A DNA stretch of 64,000 nucleotides from Litchfieldia salsa (GCF_900104555.1 NZ_FNJU01000001.1:62001-126000); one strand, 5' to 3'. Shown: positions 27,523-37,867, counted from the stretch's first letter. Translations and numbers: made by a program. Notes: generated by a model from the sequence alone, not told the origin.

Positions 27523-29238
27523 CTAATTTCTTTTTAAATAAGTAATTAATTCTTCTGCTTCCCATGTGTTTATAACTTGTTCTTTTTTGACCCAGCCTTT
27601 TTTTGCTGTGGAGATTCCGTATTTCATGTGATCTAGCATGTCTATATTATGTGCATCTGTGTTAATTACAATTTTCACACCTGCTTCAGCCGCTTTTCTG
27701 ATGTATTCTGCTGATAAGTCTAGGCGGTGGGGATTGGCGTTTAATTCAAGTGCTGTGTTTGTTTCTTTCGCTAGAGTAATTAATAAGTCAATATCTACAT
27801 CATATCCTTCACGTCGACCGATGATTCTACCTGTTGGATGTGCAATAATGTCTACATGTAAATTCTCAAGTGCTGTTTTAAGACGATTCATGATTTTTTC
27901 ACGAGAATGAGAGAAGCTTGAGTGAATTGAAGCAATCACAAGATCCATTTCTCGAATAATTTCATCATCATAATCTAATGAACCATCAGGCAGAATGTCC
28001 ATTTCTACACCCGAAAGAATTGTAATATCATCATATTTTTCATTTAGATTAGCAATTTCTTGTTTCTGAGCTAATAACCGCTCTGGTGTAAGCCCATTTG
28101 CAACCCTCAAGTATTGAGAATGATCTGTGATAGCCATATATTTATATCCTTTTTTACGACACTCCTCAACCATCTCTTCAATCGAGAACGCTCCATCACT
28201 CCATGTAGAGTGCATATGAAGATCTCCTTTTATATCAGACAGTTCAACTAAACCGCTACCTGCTGTAAAATAATCAACCTCTGTTCCATCTTCTCTAAGT
28301 TCTGGAGGAATGAATGGGAGATTAAAATGTTCATAAAATTGTTCCTCGCTGTCAAATGTGTGGATTTCATTATTTTCTAGGTTTTCAACACCATATTCAC
28401 TAATTTTCTCTCCACGCTCTTTTGCAAGTTGTCTCATTCTTACATTATGATCTTTACTACCAGTAAAATGATGCAGTGTTGTAATAAACTCATGTGGTTT
28501 GACTAACCTAAAATCTACTGATACATCATATAGATATTCTAGTTGAAGTGATACCTTTGTCTCTCCACTAGCAATAATTTCTTTCACACGTGGAAGTGCA
28601 AGAAGCTGATCTCTTACCTTTGATGGATCATTTGTACTAATAATAAAATCTAAATCTTTTATTGTGTCACGCATTCTTCTGAGGCTTCCCGCTCTAGAAA
28701 ACTTTTCAATCCCGTCCATACCTTCTAGCGATTGCTCAAGCTCTAAAGCTAAATCTAGCATCATGCTAATCGGAAGTCGATCAGGTCGTTTTCCAACTTC
28801 GTCTATAACAGCTAGGATTTTCTCTTCCGTCTTCTTTCCAAAACCAGCAAGACCTTGTACTTTGTTTTCTAAACAGGCAATCTTTAATGATTCAATATCC
28901 TCTACCCCAAGCTCCTTATATAACTTTGCAATCTTTTTCCCACCTAAACCTTGCAGCTTTAATAGAGGAATTAAACCTTCTGGTACTTCCTGTTTCAGTT
29001 CCTCTAATACTGATGAGGATTCAGTCTTGATGTATTCTTCAATGACAGATGCTGTACCTTTTCCTATTCCCGCTAGGGTTGTAAAGTCTTCAATTGAAGT
29101 GAGACTTCGATCATCATTTTCAAGTGCTGCTGCAGCCTTTCTAAAAGCTGATATTTTAAATGGGTTATCCCCTTTTAGTTCCATATAAATCGCAATTGTT
29201 TCTAGTAATTTGATCACATCTTTTTTATTGATTTTCAT
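27523..29238 (-). CDS. polX: DNA polymerase/3'-5' exonuclease PolX
   Basis: 571 residues. It is a family-X repair polymerase with a PHP exonuclease domain. The N-terminal helix-hairpin-helix region has FTTLAGIGKGTASVIEEY and LQGLGGKKIAKLYKELG; the nucleotidyltransferase palm is at about 180-320 with SLRRMRDTIKDLDFII. The PHP domain (about 335-571) has DLHMHSTWSDGAFS, MAITDHSQYL and NTDAHNIDML metal ligands. ATG 29238 with GGAAGG 8 nt upstream is preferred to the GTG three codons earlier. It follows yshB, the B. subtilis order. Confidence 0.97.
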   Translation of the reverse strand: MKINKKDVIKLLETIAIYMELKGDNPFKISAFRKAAAALENDDRSLTSIEDFTTLAGIGKGTASVIEEYIKTESSSVLEELKQEVPEGLIPLLKLQGLGGKKIAKLYKELGVEDIESLKIACLENKVQGLAGFGKKTEEKILAVIDEVGKRPDRLPISMMLDLALELEQSLEGMDGIEKFSRAGSLRRMRDTIKDLDFIISTNDPSKVRDQLLALPRVKEIIASGETKVSLQLEYLYDVSVDFRLVKPHEFITTLHHFTGSKDHNVRMRQLAKERGEKISEYGVENLENNEIHTFDSEEQFYEHFNLPFIPPELREDGTEVDYFTAGSGLVELSDIKGDLHMHSTWSDGAFSIEEMVEECRKKGYKYMAITDHSQYLRVANGLTPERLLAQKQEIANLNEKYDDITILSGVEMDILPDGSLDYDDEIIREMDLVIASIHSSFSHSREKIMNRLKTALENLHVDIIAHPTGRIIGRREGYDVDIDLLITLAKETNTALELNANPHRLDLSAEYIRKAAEAGVKIVINTDAHNIDMLDHMKYGISTAKKGWVKKEQVINTWEAEELITYLKRN

Positions 29239-29400
29239 GTTTGACACCTTCCTACCTTACATACGATTTTCTACTATAAATGATACATTTTTATTTAGAT
29301 TTCTTCAATTTTCTAGAAGGTTGTTTTCGTTACATTGTAGCTATATAAACATGGTAGTCGATTTGCACTCTATACCATTAATTAATAGACACAGAAAAAA

Positions 29401-29485
29401 GCTGTCCTAAAGTGCCTAGACGGTTCACTTTTTAAGCTAGTTAGCTAGAGGTGAATACGTGCTTGGCACTAGTTTAGGAACAGCC
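29401..29485 (-). terminator. Family C element acting as terminator of zapA-yshB
   Basis: GCTGTCCTAAAGTGCC (29401-29416) pairs with the opposing GGCACTAGTTTAGGAACAGC arm (29465-29484); inside is a second stem, TTCAC/GTGAA. On the minus strand it ends in GCTTTTTTCTGTG, so the whole element makes a long terminator directly after the yshB stop. It shares AGTGCC/GGCACT and GGCTGT-type ends with the element at 52.5 kb. Confidence 0.75.
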
Positions 29486-30028
29486 TTATGATGCTAGATG
29501 TGTAAACCATAAATCTTTAATTTTGCCTGAAAAAATAGGTGTATGCTGTACGATTGCTTTAGCCATTGATGATTCGCTAATTGAAGCTTGTACTGCTTCG
29601 ACTGGCATAAGCGCGCCAATGTAAAGTAAAATAAAGAGAATTAAGTACACTTCGACAAACCCTAATACTCCACCTGCCCAACCGTTCACCTGTTTTAAAA
29701 TTGGTAGCTGTGCTAGGAAGTCCAACATAGATCCAAAAATTTGCATCAGAATTTTGGTTATAAAGAATAGTATTGCAAATGCAATTGAATGGTAATAGGC
29801 AGATTCAAGATCAGTGTTCTCCATTAAAAACTCTAATGGCTGGACACCTGATAATTCTGGATATGGAATCCAAAGCGTTAGCTTTGGTGCCAAATCACCT
29901 GAATATAAATAGGCGACAATGAAGGCAACAATAAATCCTGCTAAATGAACAATTTGTAAAATGAAACCTCTTTTCAGGCCAATCAAAAACCCCATCACAA
30001 GGATGATAAGTAATAAAATATTAAGCAT
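29486..30028 (-). CDS. yshB: CvpA family membrane protein YshB
   Basis: 180 residues with four hydrophobic segments (about 2-20, 25-45, 65-90, 105-128) and the N-terminal [30 protein letters not shown] typical of CvpA. Function in bacilli is uncertain. The ATG at 30028 overlaps the zapA stop by 8 nt, implying translational coupling; an ATG seven codons earlier has no better site. The protein matches YshB by position between zapA and polX. Confidence 0.87.
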   Translation of the reverse strand: MLNILLLIILVMGFLIGLKRGFILQIVHLAGFIVAFIVAYLYSGDLAPKLTLWIPYPELSGVQPLEFLMENTDLESAYYHSIAFAILFFITKILMQIFGSMLDFLAQLPILKQVNGWAGGVLGFVEVYLILFILLYIGALMPVEAVQASISESSMAKAIVQHTPIFSGKIKDLWFTHLAS

Positions 30029-30311
30029 TATTCGTCCAATCCTTTTCATTTTCTAAATAGTGTTTCAGCTCTTTTTCTACAAGCTCATAGTCTTCTTTTA
30101 GTTTTAAGTATTCATGTACGACATTGACTGCAGTAAGAACTGCTAACTTATTTATATCTAAATATGGATTCTTCGCACCAATATCTCGCATTTTATCATC
30201 GACCATTGATGCAACAAGGCGGATATGGCTTGTGCTTTCTGTTCCGACAATTGAATATTGTTGTCCATATATATCAACGGTTGTTCTGGTTTTTGGTGGT
30301 TGTTGTGACAA
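30021..30311 (-). CDS. zapA: Cell division protein ZapA
   Basis: 96 residues. ZapA binds FtsZ and bundles protofilaments at the division site. The N-terminal beta part ([18 protein letters not shown]) is followed by [54 protein letters not shown], which forms the long tetramerising coiled coil. GGAGG lies 8 nt before a TTG at 30311; the ATG five codons upstream contains the site itself, so TTG is the likely start. It is divergent from rnhC, as in B. subtilis. Confidence 0.93.
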   Translation of the reverse strand: MSQQPPKTRTTVDIYGQQYSIVGTESTSHIRLVASMVDDKMRDIGAKNPYLDINKLAVLTAVNVVHEYLKLKEDYELVEKELKHYLENEKDWTNNA

Positions 30312-30598
30312 CGGTTTGGCCTCCATTCATCTGCTGGAAAAACCATCATAGTAGACGATTTTATAAGAACAGATTTATTAAACTTTGATTGATAGTGTAT
30401 ACAATAATCATTAAGAGGTACTTTTGTAACTACTTAAAAACGATTATACTTTTCCTAATTTTAAAATCTATCCATTATGATAACATGAACTGTCCAATTA
30501 TGGAAAGATATCTCTACATTAGTTATGATAGAAAGTAAGATTTTTTATTTAACATAACATTTCACCAGAAATCATTTTAACCATAGGAGTTGTTAGGA

Positions 30599-31549
30599 TT
30601 GTCAAATAGTGTACTTAAAGTTGATATGAGCATGATGAAAAAAATCGAATCTCATTACTCTCAGTATAAAGGAGATAAGCTCCCACCAGGTAGTGTTTTT
30701 GTTGCAAAGTTACCGTCCTGTACAATTACAGGCTATAAATCAGGCAAAGTTCTTTTTCAAGGTGGTTCAGCTGAAGCTGAGTCTAGTAAATGGGCAGGTA
30801 GTCATTCTGAGCAAACGTCAAAAAGTTCAAAGAACGTAGCAGCAAAAGCTAGGGTAAAACATGAATTCTCTCCTCCTAAGGAAATCGCGACATTATCAAT
30901 TATTGGTTCAGATGAAGTCGGGACAGGAGATTACTTCGGACCAATGACAGTTGTTGCTTCCTATGTATCTAAGGATCAGGTTCCTTTATTAACAGAATTA
31001 GGTGTAAAAGACTCGAAAAATCTAAATGATAAACAAATATGTGAGATTGCTAAAAATATCATCGAGGTAATTCCATATAGTTTGTTAATCCTACATAACC
31101 CAAAATATAACAAACTTCAAAGCAGTGGAATGACTCAAGGGAAAATCAAAGCACTTTTACATAATCAAGCCATTAATCATTTATTGGAAAAGATCGCACC
31201 TACTACCCCAGATGGGATCCTCATTGATCAGTTTGCTGAGCCTGGAGTTTATTTTAGACACCTCCAGGGTCAGGGAAAGATTGCAAAAGAAAATGTGTTT
31301 TTCAGCACAAAAGCTGAAGGTGTCCATCTGTCAGTTGCAGCCTCATCTATCATTGCAAGATATGCATTTGTAAAAGAGTTCGAAAAGTTAAGTAAAAAAG
31401 CAGGGGTCGAATTACCAAAAGGCGCAGGCGCAAAAGTAGATGTTGCAGCAGCAAAGCTTATTAAAAAGCTAGGTGTAGAAGCTTTAGGTGACTATACAAA
31501 GCTTCACTTCGCAAATACTGATAAGGCGAAAAAGATTGCAAATACATAA
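30599..31549 (+). CDS. rnhC: Ribonuclease HIII
   Basis: 316 residues on the plus strand. It cleaves RNA in RNA-DNA hybrids. The N-terminal TBP-like substrate-binding domain (about 1-85, with CTITGYKSGKVLFQG) is followed by the RNase HII/HIII catalytic domain: GSDEVGTGDYFGPMTVVA, VKDSKNLND, ILIDQFAEP and EGVHLSVAASSIIARYAF. The start is TTG at 30599 with AGGAG 9 nt upstream; an earlier TTG abuts the site. It is monocistronic, opposed to the ORF at 31.6-31.9 kb. Confidence 0.96.
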   Translation: MSNSVLKVDMSMMKKIESHYSQYKGDKLPPGSVFVAKLPSCTITGYKSGKVLFQGGSAEAESSKWAGSHSEQTSKSSKNVAAKARVKHEFSPPKEIATLSIIGSDEVGTGDYFGPMTVVASYVSKDQVPLLTELGVKDSKNLNDKQICEIAKNIIEVIPYSLLILHNPKYNKLQSSGMTQGKIKALLHNQAINHLLEKIAPTTPDGILIDQFAEPGVYFRHLQGQGKIAKENVFFSTKAEGVHLSVAASSIIARYAFVKEFEKLSKKAGVELPKGAGAKVDVAAAKLIKKLGVEALGDYTKLHFANTDKAKKIANT

Positions 31550-31575
31550 GAAAAAGCTGCCTATTAAGGCAGCTT
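31549..31575. terminator. Terminator between rnhC and the Cys-pair gene
   Basis: AAGCTGCC/GGCAGCTT stem (31554-31575). The minus-strand side ends in CTTTTTCTT, so it ends the leftward genes; on the plus strand it lies directly after the rnhC stop and may serve both. Confidence 0.75.
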
Positions 31576-31604
31576 CAGATTGTAACAAAAATCATACTTA
31601 TGTC

Positions 31605-31859
31605 TTACACTTCAACTGCAAGAATATCCTCAATCTCGTCTTGGATTTCTTTACTAACTAGACTAAGACGTTTCTTTCTTAATTCAAGATCCGTTTCTTT
31701 GTCTATAAACTGATTCGTGTGTTTATCAAAGCAAGAGAAACAGATAGAATAGAAAAGCTTATTTTGTTTCTTTAAGAAATCAAATTCCCATGTTTCTAAT
31801 TCTAAATAACTTACTCTTTCCTTCGTATCTTTGTTACATATTTCGCATTGTGCTGTCAT
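31605..31859 (-). CDS. Small protein with two Cys pairs, unknown function
   Basis: 84 residues. A CEIC pair near the N-terminus (residues 5-8) and a CFSC pair around residue 41 suggest one zinc ribbon-like site; the rest is acidic and helical. I do not recognise a family. The frame is open eight codons further, but AGGAGG lies 9 nt before the ATG at 31859. It begins 28 nt after the desaturase-like gene in the same orientation and shares its terminator, so the two probably form an operon and may act together. Confidence 0.7.
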   Translation of the reverse strand: MTAQCEICNKDTKERVSYLELETWEFDFLKKQNKLFYSICFSCFDKHTNQFIDKETDLELRKKRLSLVSKEIQDEIEDILAVEV

Positions 31860-31887
31860 GATATGGTCCCTCCTTACTGCCATGCTT

Positions 31888-32778
31888 TTATTTTTTAGCC
31901 TGTTGGCGTTCTTTAATCCGTTTTAAACGTCCGTGATATTTCATAATATTCGCTTGTGATTGCTTCGCTTCTTCAGAAGTAGGCTGGAGGTTTTCAATAT
32001 CCCAGTATGTTACAACTACGTCTAATACTTGATCAAAATACTGTAATGGACCATAATTCGCTTCGAGGGCTATCGTTTTCATTCTCTCATTAAAGTCTGG
32101 CATGACAGCTCCAGGCATAGAGAAATTGATAATAACATCTTCGAAAAACACTAGGAAATTGGGATCAAGCTCCAAGTGCGCTTTTACCGTATCGCGATAG
32201 AATGCATAATGAAGAGCTTCGTCTTTTGCTAGCCTTCTAAGTAAGGTTGCTAAATCCTTGTCGTGAGGACTAGAAATTTTCGCGACATTGTTATAGAAAA
32301 CTAAAGTAGCTAACTCTTGCAGGGAAGTATAAGCCATTGTTGCTAGTGGGTTCGTGAAGTCAGGGAACCACCCACTCTCAACCATTCGCTTTCTTAGTTC
32401 ATGTAATCGTTTCGGATCCACGTTACGCGTCACCAATAAATAAGTTTCAAGTAAACTAGAGTGTTGGTCTTCTTCTGCCGTCCATGTGCGAACAAAATCA
32501 TTAATGACTTCCATAGAGTTTTTAAACGTATAATCCAAATGAGATGTATACCAAGGTAAATTCACTTCTGTTAGTAACGCTGTTTCTATCGCTACTATCA
32601 CTGCTTCTGGAAGCGTGACTTGACTCTTATCCCAAGGAACTCTCTTAAATGACATCGCCTTGTCCCACGGTATAAATTCATGGTAACTCCAGTCAACATT
32701 TGCTGAACGTTCCTTATGCAATCGATATAATTCCTTAATTTTTGGTTCCAATCGTGTATCCAATTCTGAATTTAACAT
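31888..32778 (-). CDS. Acyl-ACP desaturase-like di-iron protein
   Basis: 296 residues, soluble, without transmembrane segments. The ferritin-like di-iron motifs of stearoyl-ACP desaturases are visible: Glu in TALLTEVNLPWYTSHL (near residue 71), TAEEDQHSSLLETYL (E103 and H106), LQELAT (E155) and AKDEALHYAFYRD (E187 and H190). This family, best known in plants and actinobacteria, introduces double bonds into acyl-ACP. B. subtilis uses the unrelated membrane desaturase Des. AAGGGG is 7 nt before the ATG. A small Cys-pair protein follows. The substrate cannot be read from sequence. Confidence 0.82.
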   Translation of the reverse strand: MLNSELDTRLEPKIKELYRLHKERSANVDWSYHEFIPWDKAMSFKRVPWDKSQVTLPEAVIVAIETALLTEVNLPWYTSHLDYTFKNSMEVINDFVRTWTAEEDQHSSLLETYLLVTRNVDPKRLHELRKRMVESGWFPDFTNPLATMAYTSLQELATLVFYNNVAKISSPHDKDLATLLRRLAKDEALHYAFYRDTVKAHLELDPNFLVFFEDVIINFSMPGAVMPDFNERMKTIALEANYGPLQYFDQVLDVVVTYWDIENLQPTSEEAKQSQANIMKYHGRLKRIKERQQAKK

Positions 32779-32894
32779 TGATTAACCCCTTACATCTTTT
32801 ACTTTCTAGCTTTAAAGAATAAATAGTTTCCATCTTTACTTTAACAGAATTTTTCGACAAGATAAAGAATTATGATACCCCTTGTCTAAATCCA

Positions 32895-32930
32895 ACAAAA
32901 AACTGTAGACACAATGTAAAAAGTCTACAG
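32895..32930 (-). terminator. Terminator between pheT and the desaturase-like gene
   Basis: CTGTAGAC and GTCTACAG pair across a 12-nt loop; the minus-strand tail is TTTTTTGTTGG. Beside it (32934-32961) a second hairpin, GCTGCC/GGCAGC, ends in a T-run on the plus strand. Confidence 0.8.
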
Positions 32931-33001
32931 TTTGAAGCTGCCTTTTCAAGGGCAGCTTTTTTAAAAAGATAAGAAAGGATATAATTTTGCACTCAGTTTT
33001 A

Positions 33002-33122
33002 GTGTCTAGCTCCAGCGCCTAGCCCCTCGGGGTCATAAGTCGAATCACTACGGAAAACAAGATTTCCTACGTGATTCGCCTTATGCCTGTCGGGGCTGAA
33101 CAAGGCGCTTCCGCTTTTCTTG
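33002..33122. repeat. Family B element, copy B1 (tandem unit 1)
   Basis: A 121-bp unit beginning GTGTCTAGCTCCAGCGCCTAG and ending AAGGCGCTTCCGCTTTTCTT. The arms CATAAGTCGAATCAC and GTGATTCGCCTTATG fold on a TACGGA.../...TCCTACG centre. The next unit repeats it almost identically, so the pair is a direct tandem duplication. Confidence 0.9.
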
Positions 33123-33243
33123 GTGTCTAGCTCCAGCGCCTAGCCCCTCGGGGTCATAAGTCGAATCACTACGGTAAACAAGATTTCCTACGTGATTCGA
33201 CTTATGCCTGTCTGAGGCTTAACAAGGCGCTTCCGCTTTTCTT
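33123..33243. repeat. Family B element, copy B2 (tandem unit 2)
   Basis: The second tandem unit differs from B1 at only a few positions, for example ACGGTAAAC against ACGGAAAAC, and GACTTATG against GCCTTATG. It ends 4 nt before the pheT stop and contains no gene. Confidence 0.9.
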
Positions 33244-33246
33244 ACA

Positions 33247-35661
33247 TTATGAACGTAAACTTGCACCAAACTTCTCTTCAACAGAAGCCAGAACTTTACT
33301 ATGTGCTTTTGTTACTTCTTCATCTGTTAGTGTTCGCTCTGGATCAAAATATCGTAGTGAATAAGCAACAGATTTCTTACCATCCTCCATACGTTCACCT
33401 TCATACAGGTCAAATATGGATACCTCTTTCAATAACTTTCCACCAGCTTCAATGATTGCTTCTTTAATAACACCTGCAGCAATCGTTTGATCTACAACCA
33501 ATGCAATATCACGGGACATAGATGGGTATCTTGGAATGCTAGTGTATGTAGCATCCTCTACTTTTGCCTCAAGTAAATTCTTAAGTGATAATTCATAGAC
33601 ATAGGTTTCATTTAAGTCTAATTCTTTTTGAGCAGTTGGATGAATCTGGCCGACAAACCCAATAACTTCTTCATCTAAGATTACTTGAGCAGTTCGTCCT
33701 GGATGCATACCATCTAATTTTGCTTGTTTATATGAAATTCGATCTTGCAATCCCAATAATTCAAATAAGCCATCAAGCACACCTTTTACCACATAAAAAT
33801 CGACAGACTTCTTTTCACCCTGCCATAGGTTTGATTGCCATAAACCTGTTGCAGCACCAGCTAAATGTTCTTTTTCAGTTGGTAGTCTACTTTCTTCATT
33901 TGAAAGGAATACAGAACCGATTTCATATAATGAAATATGATCTACTTTTCGAGCTAAATTATGCGATAGCACTTCTAATAAATGAGGAACAATACTTAAA
34001 CGTAAGACGCTTCGATCCTCACTCATAGGCATAGATAACTTAATAGGTGCTGCTGTTTCAAGTGCATATTGGTTAACTTTACTACTGCTAGTCAAAGAGT
34101 AAGTTACAGCTTGATACGAACCTGTTCCTTCTAAATATCGGCGAATTTTGCGACGCTTCTCTTGGTAGTCCGTTAATTTCCCAGGGAAAGTTTGACCTAC
34201 AGGCAATGTGGTAGGTAGGTTATCATACCCAAATAAACGAGCTACTTCTTCAACAAGATCCTCTTCAATTGTAATGTCGCCACGTCTCGATGGAACAGTT
34301 ACAATAAAGGTTTCGTTATCCACTTCTGTTTCAAATTGAAGTCTTGAGAAGATAGTAGAAACCTCCTGAGATGAAATCGAGGTTCCCAGAACTTTATTAA
34401 TCCGATCTAACGTGATGGTTACTTTAACTGGTTCTGCTGATAATGTATCAACCTCAACGACACCATCAAGAACCTCTCCCCCAGTATACTGTATCATTAA
34501 TGCTGCAGCACGGTCTGCAGCTGCGCGAGTTCTGCTAGGGTCAATTCCCTTTTCATAGCGCGAACTTGCCTCACTGCGAAGTCCATGGTCCTTAGAAGCT
34601 GTACGAATTGTTGGACCTGTGAAATAAGCAGACTCAATTAAAACAGTCGTTGTGTCATTTTGCACCTCAGAGTTAGCTCCACCCATTACACCAGCTAATG
34701 CAACTGGCTCAGTTCCATTAGTAATGACTAGGTGTTCTGGTGTCAATGTTCTCTCTGTATCATCTAGTGTAGTCATTTTTTCACCTGATTTTGCACGGCG
34801 AACAAGAATTTCCCTTGAACCAAGACGATCATAATCAAATGCATGTAATGGTTGACCATATTCAAGCAAAATAAAGTTTGTGATATCCACAACATTATTA
34901 TGTGGACGAATACCAGCGGCCATTAAGCGATTTTGCAACCATAATGGTGATGGTGCAATTTTGACATTCTTAACTACACGTGCAACATATAGTGGATTAT
35001 CTTGATTCTCTTCTACTGAAACAGAAATATAATCTGATGCTTTTTCTGACCCTGTTGTTAGTTCAATCTTTGGAAGTTTTACCTCTCTTCCTAAAATGGC
35101 TGCTACCTCATATGCAACTCCAATCATACTTAAAGCATCAGCACGATTAGGAGTAATGCTTAGCTCTAATACTTCATCATCAAGATTTAATTGTTGCAAT
35201 GCATCATCGCCAGGCTTTACTTCAGTAGGGAAGACAAAGATTCCTTCTGAATATTCCTTTGAAACTAACTTTGACTCAATCCCAAGCTCTTGAAGAGAGC
35301 AAATCATCCCGTGTGATTCTTGCCCACGAAGCTTCGCCTTTTTTATTTTGAAATTTCCAGGTAATACTGCTCCTACCTTTGCAACAACAACCTTTTGGCC
35401 TTTGCCTACGTTTGCTGCTCCACAAATAATTTGAACAGGCTCTTCGTCTCCAACATCTACTAAACACTTATTCAATTTATCTGCATCAGGATGTTGTTCA
35501 CATTCTAGCACATGACCAACAACGACATTTTTTATGCCATCACCTAATACTTCAACACCTTCAACCTCTATCCCACTTTTTGTGATTAAATCAGCAAGTT
35601 CATTTGCTGAAACACCTGTTAAATCTACGTATTCACTAAGCCATTTATAAGATACAAACAT
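33247..35661 (-). CDS. pheT: Phenylalanyl-tRNA synthetase beta subunit
   Basis: 804 residues. With PheS it forms the alpha2-beta2 enzyme charging tRNA-Phe; the beta chain carries the editing and tRNA-binding parts. The N-terminal EMAP/OB-fold (about 40-155), the B3/B4 editing domain with [27 protein letters not shown], the B5 domain, the inactive synthetase-like core, and the C-terminal anticodon-binding FDX-ACB domain ([16 protein letters not shown] to the end) are all recognisable. It starts 18 nt after pheS. Confidence 0.98.
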   Translation of the reverse strand: MFVSYKWLSEYVDLTGVSANELADLITKSGIEVEGVEVLGDGIKNVVVGHVLECEQHPDADKLNKCLVDVGDEEPVQIICGAANVGKGQKVVVAKVGAVLPGNFKIKKAKLRGQESHGMICSLQELGIESKLVSKEYSEGIFVFPTEVKPGDDALQQLNLDDEVLELSITPNRADALSMIGVAYEVAAILGREVKLPKIELTTGSEKASDYISVSVEENQDNPLYVARVVKNVKIAPSPLWLQNRLMAAGIRPHNNVVDITNFILLEYGQPLHAFDYDRLGSREILVRRAKSGEKMTTLDDTERTLTPEHLVITNGTEPVALAGVMGGANSEVQNDTTTVLIESAYFTGPTIRTASKDHGLRSEASSRYEKGIDPSRTRAAADRAAALMIQYTGGEVLDGVVEVDTLSAEPVKVTITLDRINKVLGTSISSQEVSTIFSRLQFETEVDNETFIVTVPSRRGDITIEEDLVEEVARLFGYDNLPTTLPVGQTFPGKLTDYQEKRRKIRRYLEGTGSYQAVTYSLTSSSKVNQYALETAAPIKLSMPMSEDRSVLRLSIVPHLLEVLSHNLARKVDHISLYEIGSVFLSNEESRLPTEKEHLAGAATGLWQSNLWQGEKKSVDFYVVKGVLDGLFELLGLQDRISYKQAKLDGMHPGRTAQVILDEEVIGFVGQIHPTAQKELDLNETYVYELSLKNLLEAKVEDATYTSIPRYPSMSRDIALVVDQTIAAGVIKEAIIEAGGKLLKEVSIFDLYEGERMEDGKKSVAYSLRYFDPERTLTDEEVTKAHSKVLASVEEKFGASLRS

Positions 35662-35679
35662 GAAAAGTCACCCTCCTTA

Positions 35680-36714
35680 TTACGCTCGTTTAAATTGTTG
35701 TACAAATCTTATATCATTTGTGTAGAAATGACGGATATCATCAATTCCATATTTCAACATGGCAATTCGCTCTGCACCCATTCCAAAAGCAAACCCTGTA
35801 TACTTTTTCGAATCAAAGCCGGCCATTTCAAGTACATTTGGATGAACCATTCCAGCACCTAAAATTTCAATCCAGCCTGTTTTCTTACAAACATTACAAC
35901 CTTTTCCTCCACAAATAAAGCATGAAATATCCATTTCAACAGATGGCTCTGTAAATGGGAAGAAGCTAGGACGTAATCGAATTTGGCGATCTTCACCAAA
36001 CATCTTTTTCGCAAAAACCTCAAGTGTTCCCTTTAAGTCGCTCATTCGGATGTTCTCGTCAACTACTAAGCCTTCAATTTGCATGAATTGATGTGAGTGT
36101 GTAGCATCATCACTATCGCGGCGGTATACCTTTCCAGGACAAATAATTTTAACAGGACCTTTCCCTTTATGTTGCTCCATTGTTCTAGCTTGAACAGGTG
36201 AAGTATGTGTACGTAATAATGTCTCATCTGTAATATAGAAAGAATCTTGCATATCACGAGCAGGATGTCCTTTTGGAAGGTTCAATGCTTCAAAGTTATA
36301 ATAATCTTCTTCCACTTCAAAACCTTCAGCGATTGAATATCCCATTCCCAAAAATAGATCTTCAATTTGTTCAACCACTGCTGTTAGTGGATGATGATTC
36401 CCTACTTTTACTGGTCTACCAGGTAGTGTAACGTCAATCGTTTCAGAAGCTAATTGTTGTTCAACTGCTGCTGCTTCTAATTTCTCTTGTTTTCCTGTTA
36501 ATACTTCCGTAATTTTCTCTCTTACTACATTTACAAGCGCGCCCATTTTTGGACGTTCCTCAGCAGAAAGCTTCCCCATACCACGAAGAACCTCTGTTAT
36601 TGGACCTTTTTTCCCTAAATATGCAACACGAATGTCATTTAATTCTTTTAAATCAACAGCTGCCTCAACCTTTGCTAGTGCTTCTTCTTGAAGCTCTTTT
36701 AAACGATCCTGCAT
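35680..36714 (-). CDS. pheS: Phenylalanyl-tRNA synthetase alpha subunit
   Basis: 344 residues, the catalytic subunit. An N-terminal coiled coil (1-85) is followed by the class II core with motif 1 around [19 protein letters not shown], motif 2 TSPVQARTM...[20 protein letters not shown], and motif 3 [24 protein letters not shown]. Four Cys ([17 protein letters not shown]) may bind zinc. It is first in the pheST operon, behind a T-box leader. Confidence 0.98.
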   Translation of the reverse strand: MQDRLKELQEEALAKVEAAVDLKELNDIRVAYLGKKGPITEVLRGMGKLSAEERPKMGALVNVVREKITEVLTGKQEKLEAAAVEQQLASETIDVTLPGRPVKVGNHHPLTAVVEQIEDLFLGMGYSIAEGFEVEEDYYNFEALNLPKGHPARDMQDSFYITDETLLRTHTSPVQARTMEQHKGKGPVKIICPGKVYRRDSDDATHSHQFMQIEGLVVDENIRMSDLKGTLEVFAKKMFGEDRQIRLRPSFFPFTEPSVEMDISCFICGGKGCNVCKKTGWIEILGAGMVHPNVLEMAGFDSKKYTGFAFGMGAERIAMLKYGIDDIRHFYTNDIRFVQQFKRA

Positions 36715-36785
36715 CTTACATCCTCCTTAATGTGATCATTTCTCTTATCTTCTTACATATCCGGCGAAAGTTCTTGAAAACACAA

Positions 36786-37060
36786 AAACCCCGCCCCAAA
36801 AAAGGGACGAGGATATCATCGCGGTACCACCCTTGTTAACCGTCAAAATCACTATTTTCGAAAAAAAGACAGAAAATGACTGTTCACTTCATTTTGATAA
36901 CGGTTCAACCGGAACACCTTTACATTCAATATAGAACGGTCCAAGTGCCAACTCAAGAGGTGAAATTTCACTAAAGTTCTACCATAAAAATGCTTTCAGT
37001 CATTGGCATTTTCTCCCTGGATGGAAACATTAAGCTACTCTTCTCTATCATCGTTTTTTA
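36786..37060 (-). promoter_or_regulatory. T-box leader of pheST
   Basis: The minus strand has the T-box core AGGGTGGTACCGCG (near 36836-36820) 5' of a terminator CCTCGTCCC-TTTTTT-GGGGCGGGG with trailing Ts (36812-36784). Upstream is a long stem I region with a GAAATTTCACC segment that may hold a UUC specifier. Uncharged tRNA-Phe should favour the antiterminator. Confidence 0.93.
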
Positions 37061-37080
37061 ATATGTAAATAATAGATATT

Positions 37081-37109
37081 ATTATAATATAAGAGCAACC
37101 TCCATGCAA
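37081..37109 (-). promoter_or_regulatory. Sigma-A promoter of pheST
   Basis: TTGCAT, 17-nt spacer, TATAAT on the minus strand, about 20-45 nt upstream of the T-box. Confidence 0.75.
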
Positions 37110-37115
37110 ACCCAA

Positions 37116-37844
37116 TTATGCTCGTGAACGCCTTTTTTCCTCAACCACTGAAAAAGGTAGGTATAAGAGACAGAAAATACCCAGAGCTGCTACCTCTAAC
37201 GAAAGCAGATACCAAGGATATGGTCCTAATAGGTCAATCAAACTTGGATTAGTTGGCTTCCTTGATAAGAACATATAATTCCCGCCAGTCATCTCATTTA
37301 CAAAAAACACACCTACTGCAAGTATATTCAATGTAACAAATGCTTTCCAAACAGACCTCATTGTTGGACGATAGCCTTCAAACCAAATCATATAGAAGCT
37401 TGCTAATATGATCGCGATGTGAGCTAAGAAAAAATGGAAATATCGATAATGCGGGAAATCATAGACTAACTCTGGTGTTAACATCGCTTGCAAAGCCCCT
37501 CCAACACCAAGGAAAAAGGTAACTTCAAATAAGAAGAAATTCCTCCACAACAGCATGACAATACTTAGTATGAGGGAAATTGAGCATAGTTGAAATGGAA
37601 GCGAATCGACTGGATTCCATACATCTGTATAGCTATACCACATGTATAATGTTAGTTCACTTAAGATCAGAAATCCAGCTAAGAAATAACGAACAACACC
37701 TTTACCTTTTATAGATAATGAGTTACGGAGAAAATACAATGCAAACACTGTTCCAACCAGCAATAGAATCATTATCAAATGTGAAATTGAAAATAATTGA
37801 AATCGTTCATCAATTATTTTAAAGCCTGCATACTTTTCAAGCAT
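37116..37844 (-). CDS. YwaF/TIGR02206 family integral membrane protein
   Basis: 242 residues with six or seven hydrophobic segments (roughly 15-37, 50-68, 82-100, 102-120, 128-148, 160-180, 208-230). The LPFQLCSISLILSIVMLLW and YRYFHFFLAHIAIILASFYMIWFEGYRP stretches are characteristic of the family, named after B. subtilis YwaF. No function is established. It follows ysgA by 23 nt in the same orientation, so they are probably cotranscribed. In B. subtilis ysgA is next to pheS without this gene. Confidence 0.8.
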   Translation of the reverse strand: MLEKYAGFKIIDERFQLFSISHLIMILLLVGTVFALYFLRNSLSIKGKGVVRYFLAGFLILSELTLYMWYSYTDVWNPVDSLPFQLCSISLILSIVMLLWRNFFLFEVTFFLGVGGALQAMLTPELVYDFPHYRYFHFFLAHIAIILASFYMIWFEGYRPTMRSVWKAFVTLNILAVGVFFVNEMTGGNYMFLSRKPTNPSLIDLLGPYPWYLLSLEVAALGIFCLLYLPFSVVEEKRRSRA

Positions 37845-37867
37845 CCCATCACACTTTCTATTTGTAT

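Noticed and set aside
33002-33243. Tandem repeat as a possible CRISPR array
   Set aside because: The unit is 121 bp, present only twice, is palindromic through its whole length and has no short repeat/spacer alternation or cas genes.
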